From Gemmobacter lanyuensis (GTDB taxonomy: Bacteria; Pseudomonadota; Alphaproteobacteria; Rhodobacterales; Rhodobacteraceae), in assembly GCF_014652355.1 (NCBI RefSeq), contig NZ_BMYQ01000015.1, positions 33,940 to 97,939 of the forward strand: a stretch of DNA of 64,000 nucleotides, given 5' to 3'. Positions 52,815-61,965 of the stretch are shown here, in pieces. Below the pieces are notes generated by a model. That model did not search any database and was not told where the DNA came from. It saw only the letters and a program-made list of their open reading frames with translations. The first letter of the stretch is position 1. Each line of letters starts with the position of its first letter. Both the position numbers and the translations under genes were made by a program.

Positions 52815-54254
52815 ATGGCCGACACGCATCTGAATTACATCGCCGGAACCTGGGTGCCGGGCGAACATCTGACCGAAAACCGTAATCCCTCGGACATTTC
52901 CGACCTGATCGGCCTTTATGCCGCGGGCAGCGCGGGCGATGTGGATCGCGCTGCCGCCGCCGCAGCCGAGGCGCAGCCCGCGTGGTTCGCCGCCGGGCCG
53001 CAGGCGCGCGCCGACCTGCTTGATCGCGTGGCCAGCGCGATCGAGGCGCGCGCCACCGACATCGGCACGCTTCTGGCGCGCGAGGAAGGCAAGATCCTGC
53101 CCGAAGCCATTGCCGAAACCCGCCGCGCGGCGCAGATCTTCCGCTTTTTCGCAGGTGAGGCGCTGCGGACCCCCGGTGAAGCGCTGGCTTCGGTCCGCCC
53201 TCGTGTGGATATCGAAGTCACGCGCGAACCGATCGGTGTGGTGGGCCTGATCACGCCCTGGAACTTCCCCATTGCCATCCCCGCCTGGAAGATCGCGCCC
53301 GCGCTGGCCTATGGCAATACCGTGGTGCTGAAACCGGCCGAGCTGGTGCCCGCCTCGGCCCATGCCCTCACGCAGATCCTGCATGATGCGGGCTGCCCGG
53401 CCGGGGTCTTCAACTTGGTCATGGGGCCTGGGTCCGTCGTGGGCCGGGCCATGATCGAAAACCCGCATATCGCGGGCATTTCCTTCACCGGATCGGTGCC
53501 CACCGGCCAGATGATCGCGCGTGAATGTGGCGCGCGCCTCAAGAAGGTGCAGCTGGAGATGGGCGGCAAAAACCCGATGGTGGTGATGGCGGATGCCGAT
53601 CTGCCCACGGCCGTTGCCGCCTGCCTGAACGGCGCCTTCTTTTCGACCGGGCAGCGTTGCACGGCCTCATCCCGGCTGATTGTCGAAGACGGCATCCATG
53701 ATGCCTTCGTCGAGGCGCTTGCGCGCCAGATGCAGGCGCTGCGCGTCGGCCCGGCACTCGCAGCAGACAGCCAGATCGGCCCGGTGGCAAGCCTCGCGCA
53801 GCTGTCCTCGAACCTCGGCTATGTTGATCTCGCTTCGGCCGAGGGGTGTGAGGTGATCGGCGGCGCGCGGATTGACGGTCCGACCGAGGGCTTTTTCCAG
53901 CGCCCGGCCCTGTTCCTGGGCGCGACCAATGCCATGCGCGTGGCGCGGGAAGAAATCTTTGGTCCCTGCGCCACGGTGATCCGCGCGACCGACTTTGACG
54001 AGGCCGTGGCGCTGGCCAATGACAGCCCCTTTGGCCTTTCTGCCGGAATTTGCACCAGCGGGCTGCGCCATGCGCGCGAATTCCGCCGCCGGGCGCGCGC
54101 CGGGATGGTGATGGTCAACCTGCCGACCGCAGGGGTCGATTACCACGTGCCCTTCGGTGGAACCAAGGGCAGCTCTTACGGCAGCCGCGAACAGGGGCGC
54201 CATGCGGTCGAATTCTACACCACCGTCAAAACAGCCTACAGTTTTGCGGGTTGA
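52815..54254 (+). CDS. Aldehyde dehydrogenase; succinate semialdehyde or 2-oxoglutarate semialdehyde type
   Basis: 479 aa NAD(P)-dependent ALDH with ITPWNFPIAIPAWKIAPALAYGN (cofactor loop), LEMGGKNP (general-base Glu) and FFSTGQRCTASSR (catalytic Cys). The C-terminal PFGGTKGSSYGSREQGR and FYTTVKTAY resembles the 2-oxoglutarate semialdehyde dehydrogenase group (last step of hydroxyproline and pentose oxidation) more than GabD. Its place next to gabT would suit succinate semialdehyde. Start MADTHLN (52815) follows AGGAGCC. Substrate unresolved. Confidence 0.85.
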   Translation: MADTHLNYIAGTWVPGEHLTENRNPSDISDLIGLYAAGSAGDVDRAAAAAAEAQPAWFAAGPQARADLLDRVASAIEARATDIGTLLAREEGKILPEAIAETRRAAQIFRFFAGEALRTPGEALASVRPRVDIEVTREPIGVVGLITPWNFPIAIPAWKIAPALAYGNTVVLKPAELVPASAHALTQILHDAGCPAGVFNLVMGPGSVVGRAMIENPHIAGISFTGSVPTGQMIARECGARLKKVQLEMGGKNPMVVMADADLPTAVAACLNGAFFSTGQRCTASSRLIVEDGIHDAFVEALARQMQALRVGPALAADSQIGPVASLAQLSSNLGYVDLASAEGCEVIGGARIDGPTEGFFQRPALFLGATNAMRVAREEIFGPCATVIRATDFDEAVALANDSPFGLSAGICTSGLRHAREFRRRARAGMVMVNLPTAGVDYHVPFGGTKGSSYGSREQGRHAVEFYTTVKTAYSFAG

Positions 54255-54260
54255 ACCAAG

Positions 54261-54284
54261 CCCCCCCGGTGCGTCCCGGGGGGG
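54261..54284. terminator. GC-rich hairpin between aldehyde dehydrogenase and LuxR-type genes
   Basis: CCCCCCCGG (54261-54269) pairs with CCGGGGGGG (54276-54284) between convergent stops. No T-run; termination or end protection by position. Confidence 0.5.
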
Positions 54285-54289
54285 GGCCG

Positions 54290-55102
54290 TCAGGGCGCGG
54301 CCCCCCTTTGCGTGGCCTTCAACAACGGGACCATTAGCGCGAACAGTTCAGCCTGCGAGGTGAGGCCGCATTTTGCGTAAAGCTGTTTGCGAAAGACCTT
54401 GATCGTCTGCGGCGACAGGTTCAACCGCAGCCCGATCGACTGGGTCGAATGGCCGCGCAAGATCAGCAGCGCGACCTCGGCTTGGCGCCGTGACAGGCGG
54501 ATGCCATGCCGGTCGCCCAATGTGGCAATCAGTGCCGCCGTCACATCGGCCGGGGCGCCACCCGGATCAGCGAGATGGGCCCAATGGCTTTCCCCCAGCG
54601 CCGCCACGACCGGCGCCAGACGTTGTGCCGTTTCAAGATCGCGTGGCCCGAAGGGCTGACCCGAGGTCGCATCCCGACCGAGGCAGATATTCAACGAGAT
54701 ATCCGGATGCGGGTAGGCCACAAAGGTAATTTCATCGACCAGCGTGGTCTGCTGGTAATAATCGATGAAATAGCGGCTGCGATGAAAGGCATCCGGTGCC
54801 ACATCCCGCAGCCGATAAGCCCCCGCAGTGACGCGGTTCAAGTGCATGTCGTGAAAGGGATCAAGCAGATAGGCCCCTGCCAGATAGTGGGCTTTCAACT
54901 GGGAAAAGACCTGGGGCTGGTCTGACTGGGTGAACAGGATCTGCGGCGCCAGCGCGTCACGATAGGCCAGGATCAGGATGTTGTCTGGTGCAAGACAACG
55001 GCGCAGCCAGTCGTGCAGGGCGCTTTCAAACCCCGCAGCGCCCAGATGGCGGATGGTTTCGGCCAGCCGAAGTTCAGCAAGGTTGGGCAGCGGATGCATC
55101 AT
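54290..55102 (-). CDS. LuxR-family transcriptional regulator
   Basis: 270 aa. The C-terminal LuxR helix-turn-helix is clear (LSRRQAEVALLILRGHSTQSIGLRLNLSPQTIKVFRKQLYAKC, about residues 200-245). The N-terminal 190 residues match no domain I recognise; they lack an obvious response-regulator receiver or autoinducer-domain Trp/Asp pattern. I start at 55102 (MMHPLPN), preceded by AGAGAGG. It is divergent from potA with a 14-bp palindrome between. It may control the polyamine operon. Confidence 0.85.
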   Translation of the reverse strand: MMHPLPNLAELRLAETIRHLGAAGFESALHDWLRRCLAPDNILILAYRDALAPQILFTQSDQPQVFSQLKAHYLAGAYLLDPFHDMHLNRVTAGAYRLRDVAPDAFHRSRYFIDYYQQTTLVDEITFVAYPHPDISLNICLGRDATSGQPFGPRDLETAQRLAPVVAALGESHWAHLADPGGAPADVTAALIATLGDRHGIRLSRRQAEVALLILRGHSTQSIGLRLNLSPQTIKVFRKQLYAKCGLTSQAELFALMVPLLKATQRGAAP

Positions 55103-55111
55103 ACCTCTCTG

Positions 55112-55174
55112 GGGGTATATACCCCTCGCTTTTGTCGAACATAAGCTTCTTGCAAATACCGAGGGGTATAGACC
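55112..55174. promoter_or_regulatory. GGGGTATATACCCC palindrome and repeated copy upstream of potA
   Basis: GGGGTATATACCCC (55112-55125) is a perfect 14-bp palindrome. GGGGTATAGACC (55163-55174) repeats 11 of its first 12 bases 51 bp further on, about five helical turns. The first copy is 10 nt upstream of luxR, the second just before the potA ATG. Likely operator pair for the divergent LuxR-type regulator. Confidence 0.6.
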
Positions 55175-55176
55175 GC

Positions 55177-56231
<1,055 letters not shown>

Positions 56232-56232
<1 letters not shown>

Positions 56233-57158
56233 TGGCGGGCGGCGTGCTTCCCCCACCTTCGAACAGGGGCGGCACGGGCTGGGGCCCGCTGCGGGTGCCG
56301 CTTTTGATCCCGACTTGGGTGATGATCGGGATCTTCCTGTTGCTGCCCGTGCTATTGATGGCGGTCTATTCCTTTCTGACCAAGGAATTCCGCGGCGGCG
56401 TGATCTGGGATTTCACGTTGGCGGCCTATGACCAGTTCTTCTTTGACCGCGGCCTGTTCGGGGATGAACCGCCAGTCATCGAATGGACCTATATCTCGAT
56501 CTTCTGGCGGTCGATCTGGCAGGCGGGGGTGGCGACGCTGGCCTGCCTTCTGGTAGGCTTCCCCACCGCTTGGTTCATCGCCACGCGGGCGCCCGCGCAG
56601 CGGACGGTCTGGCTGTTCCTGATCACCATTCCCTATTGGGTGAACCTGCTGATCCGCACGGTCAGCCTGAAGTTCCTAATCCGCGACAATGGCCCGTTGA
56701 ATGAGGCCCTGATCGGGCTGGGGCTGTTGGATCATCCCCTGCCTTTGGTGAACACCAATCTCGCGGTGCAGCTGGGGCTGTTTTACAGCTACCTGCCCTT
56801 CATGGTGCTGCCGATCTATGCCGCGGTAGAGCGCTACAACTTTGCCCTCTCCGAGGCCGCCTCCGATCTTTATGCCGGGCGCTGGACCATCCTGCGGGAA
56901 ATTGTGCTGCCGATGGTGCGGCCGGGGATCGTGGCGGGCTGCATTCTGGTCTTTGTCCCGTCGCTGGGGGCCTTTCTGGCGCCCGATCTTCTGGGCGGAG
57001 CCAAGACCTACATGATCGGCAGCCTGATCGACGAACAGTTCAAGGGCAGCCAGGGCAACTGGCCCTTCGGCGCGGCGATTGCGGTGATCCTGATGACCAT
57101 GGTGCTTATGGTGCTGATGGCCCAGGCCCGCGCCGCCCTGAAAGGAGAGCGCAAATGA
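56232..57158 (+). CDS. potB: Spermidine/putrescine-type ABC transporter permease, PotB family
   Basis: 308 aa with about six membrane helices and the EAA loop in [28 protein letters not shown]. First permease of the importer; it overlaps potA by one base and potC by four. Confidence 0.92.
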
Positions 57159-57958
57159 AAGGCGTGCGCCATTATCCAGGGTTTCTGATCCTGACGCTGG
57201 GCTGTCTGCTGGTGCTCTATGCGCCGCTGGTGGTGGTGACGATCTACAGCTTCAACGATTCAAGCTCGATCACCAGCTGGGGCGGGTTTTCGCTGCGCTG
57301 GTATGTCGATGTCCTGACAGGGCCGGAATCCGCGCGCTTTGCCGCCGCCGCCTGGAATTCGATCACCATCGCCGTTCTGGCGGCTACGGCCTCGACCGCC
57401 ATCGCGGTGGCGGCGGCGCTGGCCATGATCCGCTCGGGGCGCTTTCGCGGGAAATCGGCAACCTACGCGCTGATCAACCTGCCGCTTCTGGTGCCGGAAA
57501 TCGTGACGGCGGTTGCCACGCTGATCTTCTTTTCGGTGATCGGGCTGACCACGGGGTATCTCACCATCCTGATTGCCCATGTCACCTTCTGCATCCCCTT
57601 TGCCTATCTGCCCATCGCGGCCCGGCTTTCAGGGATTGAAGAGGTCTATGAGCAGGCGGCGCGGGATCTATATGCCACCCGGACGCAAGCCTTCTGGCTG
57701 ATCCTTCTGCCGCTGATGATGCCGGGGGTCGTGTCGGGCTATCTGCTGGCCTTCATCATCAGCCTTGATGACTTCATCATCACGAATTTCGTCAAGGGCG
57801 CGGGCATGGAAACCCTGCCCACGGCGATTTTCGGATCGGTCAAGCAGGGGATCAAGCCCAATATCATGGCCATTTCCACCGTGATGCTCGCCGTTTCGGT
57901 GCTGTTCGTTTCGCTTTCCTACCTTGTCAACCGCATCGGGCAGAAGACCCGAACCTGA
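57155..57958 (+). CDS. potC: Spermidine/putrescine-type ABC transporter permease, PotC family
   Basis: 267 aa with about six membrane helices and the EAA loop [52 protein letters not shown] and [10 protein letters not shown] are typical PotC segments. Second permease. Confidence 0.92.
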   Translation: MKGVRHYPGFLILTLGCLLVLYAPLVVVTIYSFNDSSSITSWGGFSLRWYVDVLTGPESARFAAAAWNSITIAVLAATASTAIAVAAALAMIRSGRFRGKSATYALINLPLLVPEIVTAVATLIFFSVIGLTTGYLTILIAHVTFCIPFAYLPIAARLSGIEEVYEQAARDLYATRTQAFWLILLPLMMPGVVSGYLLAFIISLDDFIITNFVKGAGMETLPTAIFGSVKQGIKPNIMAISTVMLAVSVLFVSLSYLVNRIGQKTRT

Positions 57959-57976
57959 CCCAACGGGAGTTCGCAG

Positions 57977-59005
57977 ATGAAGACCTACCTGACAACCGCC
58001 GCCGCACTGGCGCTGATGGCCGGCACGGCGCAAGCCGAGGGGAAGCTCTCGGTCTACCACTGGTTCGAATACATGCCGCAAGAGCTTGTGGACAAGTTCG
58101 AGGCCGAGACGGGCATCGAGGTCACGATCGACACCTATGACAGCAATGAGGCGATGCTCGCCGCGCTGAAGGCAGGCAAGATCGGCCAGTATGATGTGGC
58201 GGTGCCGGGTGACTATATGGTCGCCATCATGGGGCATGAGGGGCTTTTGGGCAGCTTCACCCCGGAAGAACTGCCGAATTTCGCCAAGATCGACCCGAAA
58301 TGGGTGGATGTGCCCTTTGATCCGGCCCGGAAGCACTCGATCCCTTATCAGTGGGGTTCGACCGCGTTTTCGGTGAACCGCGATGTCTATCAGGGCGATA
58401 TCAACACGCTGGCGATGATCTTCGATCCGCCGGACGAGCTGAAGGGCAAGATCAACGTGCTGGACAGCCAGGGCGAGGTTCTGGCGCTCGGCTCGCTCTA
58501 CCTGGGCATTCCGCAATGTTCGACCGACAAGGCGCAACTGAAGGCGCTGAACGACATGCTGCTGAACGCCAAGCAATATTGGGCCTCGTTCGGGTCGGAT
58601 ACCGCGAAAGAGGTGCTGGTTTCGGGCGATGCCGCGGCGGGTATGATCTACAACGGCTTCTCGGCCAAGGCCCGCGCCGAAGGGGCCAAGGTGGAATATG
58701 CCTATCCGAAAGAGGGCTACGTCCTGTGGATGGACAACATGGTTCTGCTGAAAGATGCGCCGAACCGTGAAAACGCGTTGAAATTCATGAACTTCCTGCT
58801 CGAACCCGAAAACGCGGCGGCGGTGACGAACTACGCCGCCTATACCGCGGGGGTCATGGGGGTAGAGCCCTTCCTGGATGAGGCGATCAAGACCAGCCCG
58901 GAAAACAACCCGCCCGCCGACGGTCCGACCGGCGTTTTCATCGAGGCCTGCGATGAGGCGACGCAGAAATACTACGACGCGATCTGGACCAACCTGAAAA
59001 AGTAA
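57977..59005 (+). CDS. potD: Spermidine/putrescine-type periplasmic binding protein, PotD/PotF family
   Basis: 342 aa with a signal peptide (to about residue 20, GTAQA-E) and a type II binding fold: LSVYHWFEYMPQELVDKFEAETG and YDVAVPGDYMV. The PotD/PotF subgroup binds polyamines; Trp and Asp residues typical of the amine pocket are present (HWFEY; YQWGSTAFSVN). A GGGGCCGG/CCGGCCCC hairpin (59013-59032) follows the stop and may stabilise the transporter part of the mRNA. Confidence 0.9.
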   Translation: MKTYLTTAAALALMAGTAQAEGKLSVYHWFEYMPQELVDKFEAETGIEVTIDTYDSNEAMLAALKAGKIGQYDVAVPGDYMVAIMGHEGLLGSFTPEELPNFAKIDPKWVDVPFDPARKHSIPYQWGSTAFSVNRDVYQGDINTLAMIFDPPDELKGKINVLDSQGEVLALGSLYLGIPQCSTDKAQLKALNDMLLNAKQYWASFGSDTAKEVLVSGDAAAGMIYNGFSAKARAEGAKVEYAYPKEGYVLWMDNMVLLKDAPNRENALKFMNFLLEPENAAAVTNYAAYTAGVMGVEPFLDEAIKTSPENNPPADGPTGVFIEACDEATQKYYDAIWTNLKK

Positions 59006-59012
59006 TCCCGCC

Positions 59013-59032
59013 GGGGCCGGGACACCGGCCCC
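59013..59032 (+). terminator. Hairpin after the polyamine-binding protein gene
   Basis: GGGGCCGG-GACA-CCGGCCCC, an 8-bp perfect stem 8 nt after the potD stop, without a T-run. More likely an mRNA-stabilising element within the operon than a full terminator, since the next gene is 46 bp away on the same strand. Confidence 0.5.
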
Positions 59033-59077
59033 CCAAAGCCCGCAAAGGACCGGCCTTTCGGCCAGATCGGAGGCGTC

Positions 59078-59845
59078 ATGCCATTTTCCATCGCCCTCTG
59101 GCAGGGCATTGCCCGCACCGACGATGTCGCCACCGCGCTGGCCGATCTGCGCGCAGGGGTGACCGCTGCCGCCGCCATGGGTGCCCGATTTCTGGTCGCG
59201 CCAGAACTGTTCCTGCCGGGCTACAACTCGGCCCGCATAACCGAACTTGCCCAACCGCGCGGCGGGGACTGGCATCAGGCACTCGCTGCGCTCTGCCGCG
59301 CGGCGGGCTGCGGGCTGGTGCTGGGCTATGCCGAACGCGCGGGCGACACGGTCTACAATTCCGCCGTAGCCTTTGATGCGGCGGGGCAAGAGGTGGCCCA
59401 TTACCGCAAGACCCAGCTTTTCGGCCCGCGCGAAAAGGCGATCTTCGCCCCCGGCGACAGCCTGTGCATCTTTGAGGCCGAAGGCCGACGCGCGGCGATC
59501 CTGATCTGCTACGACGTTGAATTTGCGCCGCTGCTGCGTGAACTTGCCCTGCAGGGGGTGCAGCTTTTGCTGGTGCCGACCGCCAACCCTGAACCCAATA
59601 TCCATGTCAGCCGTCTGGTCGTGCCTGCCCATGCGATCAACCACGGACTGACCATCTGCTACGCCAATTACGCCGGTCGCGAGGGTGATCTCGCCTATTG
59701 CGGCGGATCGACGATCGTCGCCCCCGACGGCGCCATTCTGGCCTTTTCCGGCCCCGCCCCTGCCCTGCTGATCGCCGATCTGTCGTATCAGCCTGACCCG
59801 GCCCTGCTGCAAACCCAGCTGGCCGATTACCGCCGCGTGAGATGA
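59078..59845 (+). CDS. Carbon-nitrogen hydrolase (nitrilase superfamily amidase)
   Basis: 255 aa, short form of the nitrilase fold. The catalytic triad is visible as Glu43 (APELFLPGYN), Lys111 (YRKTQLFG) and Cys144 (LICYDVEF). Candidates are N-carbamoylputrescine amidase, omega-amidase or an aliphatic amidase; polyamine genes on both sides favour an amide formed during amine breakdown. The start follows a GGAGGCGTC site. It is 4 bp before the dehydrogenase gene. Confidence 0.88.
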   Translation: MPFSIALWQGIARTDDVATALADLRAGVTAAAAMGARFLVAPELFLPGYNSARITELAQPRGGDWHQALAALCRAAGCGLVLGYAERAGDTVYNSAVAFDAAGQEVAHYRKTQLFGPREKAIFAPGDSLCIFEAEGRRAAILICYDVEFAPLLRELALQGVQLLLVPTANPEPNIHVSRLVVPAHAINHGLTICYANYAGREGDLAYCGGSTIVAPDGAILAFSGPAPALLIADLSYQPDPALLQTQLADYRRVR

Positions 59846-59849
59846 CACG

Positions 59850-61955
59850 ATGCCCAAAGACACCCGCCCCAGCCACTACGACATCCTGTTCGAACCCGTC
59901 CGCATCGGGCCGAAACTGGCCAAGAACCGCTTCTATCAGGTCCCCCATTGCAATGGCGGGGGCTATCGCGACCCCTCGGCCGTGGCCGAGATGCGCCGCA
60001 CCAAGGCCGAGGGCGGCTGGGGTGTGATCTTCACCGAACAGACGGAAATCCACCCGTCCTCGGAAATCACCCCCTTCATCGAACAGCATCTGTGGGAGGA
60101 CAAGGACATCCCCGCCCTTGCCGCCATGGCCGAGGCGATGAAATCCCACGGCGCGCTGGCGGGCATCCAGCTTGCCTATTCCGGGATCAATGGCCCCAAT
60201 CTTTACAGCCGCGAGGTGCCGCTGGCGGTGACGGGCGGTCCGATCCTGACCTTCACATCCGACCCGGTTCAAGCCCGCACCATGGACCGTGAGGATATCC
60301 GCGACCTGCGCCGCTGGTTCCGCAATGCCTTTCGCCGGTCGCAGGCGGCGGGGTTCGACCTGATCTGCCTTTACGGCGCGCATGGCTTTGGCATTCTGCA
60401 ACACTTCCTGTCGCGCGCCACCAACCACCGCAGCGACGAATATGGCGGCAGCCTCGAAAACCGGTCCCGCTTTCTGCGCGAAATCGTGGAAGAAGCGCGT
60501 GAGGAAACCAAGGGCGAACTGGCCCTGACCCTGCGCCTGTCGTTGCATGAAGGCGGGGCATTCGGTTTTTCCAATGCGGAACTGCGCGATTTCATCGAAA
60601 TGCACGGTGATCTTCCCGATCTCTGGGATCTGGCGCAGGGAACTTGGGAGGCCTGTTCCGGTACCTCGCGCTTTGTGCAGGAAGGGGCGCAAGAGGATCT
60701 GGTTCGCGGGATCAAGGCGCTGACGTCCAAGCCTGTGGTGGGTGTCGGGCGGTTCACCAGCGCCGATGCGATGGTCCGGCAGGTGCGCTCGGGCGTGCTG
60801 GATTTCATCGGGGCGGCCCGCCCTTCCATTGCCGATCCCTTCCTGCCGAAGAAAATCGAGGAGGGGCGGTTTGACGACATCCGCGAATGTATCGGCTGCA
60901 ATATCTGCGTCTCGGGTGACATGACCGGGGGCATCAGCCGCTGCACCCAGAACACCGCCTTCATGGAGGAATGGCGCAAAGGATGGCACCCCGAACGGGT
61001 CCGGCCCAAGGGGCCTTCGTCCTCGGTGCTGGTGGTGGGCGCGGGGCCTGCCGGGCTGGAGGCTGCATTGCAAGCCGCCCGGCGCGGCTATGCCGTGACG
61101 CTGGCCGAGGCGACCGATACGCTGGGCGGCCGCATCGCGCGGGAACGGACCCTGCCGGGTCTTTCGGCCTGGGGCCGGGTCGCCGATTACCGCACCGGGC
61201 AGCTTGCCCCGCTGGTCAATGCCGAAATCTACCGCGACAGCCGCCTGACCGCCGATGACGTGCTGGCCATGGGCGCCGAACATGTGGCGCTGGCCACCGG
61301 CGCCAGCTGGCGGCGCGACGCGGTGGCGAGGTTCCACCTGCACCCCATTCCGACCGATCCGGCCATGCCCATCTTCACCCCGGATGACATCATGGCGGGC
61401 CTTGGTCCGACCGTCGGCCGCGTCACGCTTTATGATGACGATCATTTCTACATGGGTTCGGTCATTGCCGAGGTGCTGGTGGCCCGGGGCTGCAGTGTGG
61501 ATTTCGTGACCCCTGCCACCAAGGTGGCGGAATGGACGGAAAACACGCTGGAGCAAGGCACGATCATGCGGCGCCTGCTGTCGCTTGGCGTGCGCGTCCA
61601 TACCTGCAAGGCCCCCGAAAGCATCGGGGTGGGTGAGGTGACGCTGGCCTGCACCTGGACCGGCGCCGCCAGCCCCCTGCCCGCCGAGGCGGTGGTGATG
61701 GTGACGGCCCGCCTGCCGCATGACAGCCTCTGGCACGATCTGCGCGCCCGTCAGGCAGAATGGGAGGGCGCGGAGGTCCGTTCGGTCCGCCTGATCGGGG
61801 ATGCTGCCGCCCCCGGCCCGATCGCTTGGGCCACCTATGCCGGGCGCCGCTTTGCCGAGGATCTGGATCAGCCCGATGACCGGGGCGATACGCCCCCCTT
61901 CCGGCGCGAGGTGGCGAGGCTTGAACCCGGCCCCTCCCGCCTGCCCCCGCACTAA
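59850..61955 (+). CDS. Trimethylamine/dimethylamine dehydrogenase family flavoprotein
   Basis: 701 aa, collinear with trimethylamine dehydrogenase (TMADH). It has an FMN TIM barrel (residues 1-345), then a 4Fe-4S site with Cys347, Cys350, Cys353 and Cys365 (CIGCNIC, RCTQN). Two dinucleotide domains follow, with VLVVGAGPAGLEAAL. Cys34 in FYQVPHC equals the TMADH Cys30 that binds FMN covalently. The Tyr and His of YGAH (Tyr169 and His172 in TMADH) are kept. Two of three aromatic-bowl residues differ: Tyr60 is Gln64 and Trp105 is Ala109. So an oxidative N-demethylation of a secondary or larger amine is more likely than trimethylamine oxidation. ETF is the usual acceptor. Confidence 0.88.
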   Translation: MPKDTRPSHYDILFEPVRIGPKLAKNRFYQVPHCNGGGYRDPSAVAEMRRTKAEGGWGVIFTEQTEIHPSSEITPFIEQHLWEDKDIPALAAMAEAMKSHGALAGIQLAYSGINGPNLYSREVPLAVTGGPILTFTSDPVQARTMDREDIRDLRRWFRNAFRRSQAAGFDLICLYGAHGFGILQHFLSRATNHRSDEYGGSLENRSRFLREIVEEAREETKGELALTLRLSLHEGGAFGFSNAELRDFIEMHGDLPDLWDLAQGTWEACSGTSRFVQEGAQEDLVRGIKALTSKPVVGVGRFTSADAMVRQVRSGVLDFIGAARPSIADPFLPKKIEEGRFDDIRECIGCNICVSGDMTGGISRCTQNTAFMEEWRKGWHPERVRPKGPSSSVLVVGAGPAGLEAALQAARRGYAVTLAEATDTLGGRIARERTLPGLSAWGRVADYRTGQLAPLVNAEIYRDSRLTADDVLAMGAEHVALATGASWRRDAVARFHLHPIPTDPAMPIFTPDDIMAGLGPTVGRVTLYDDDHFYMGSVIAEVLVARGCSVDFVTPATKVAEWTENTLEQGTIMRRLLSLGVRVHTCKAPESIGVGEVTLACTWTGAASPLPAEAVVMVTARLPHDSLWHDLRARQAEWEGAEVRSVRLIGDAAAPGPIAWATYAGRRFAEDLDQPDDRGDTPPFRREVARLEPGPSRLPPH

Positions 61956-61965
61956 GGAGACGCGC

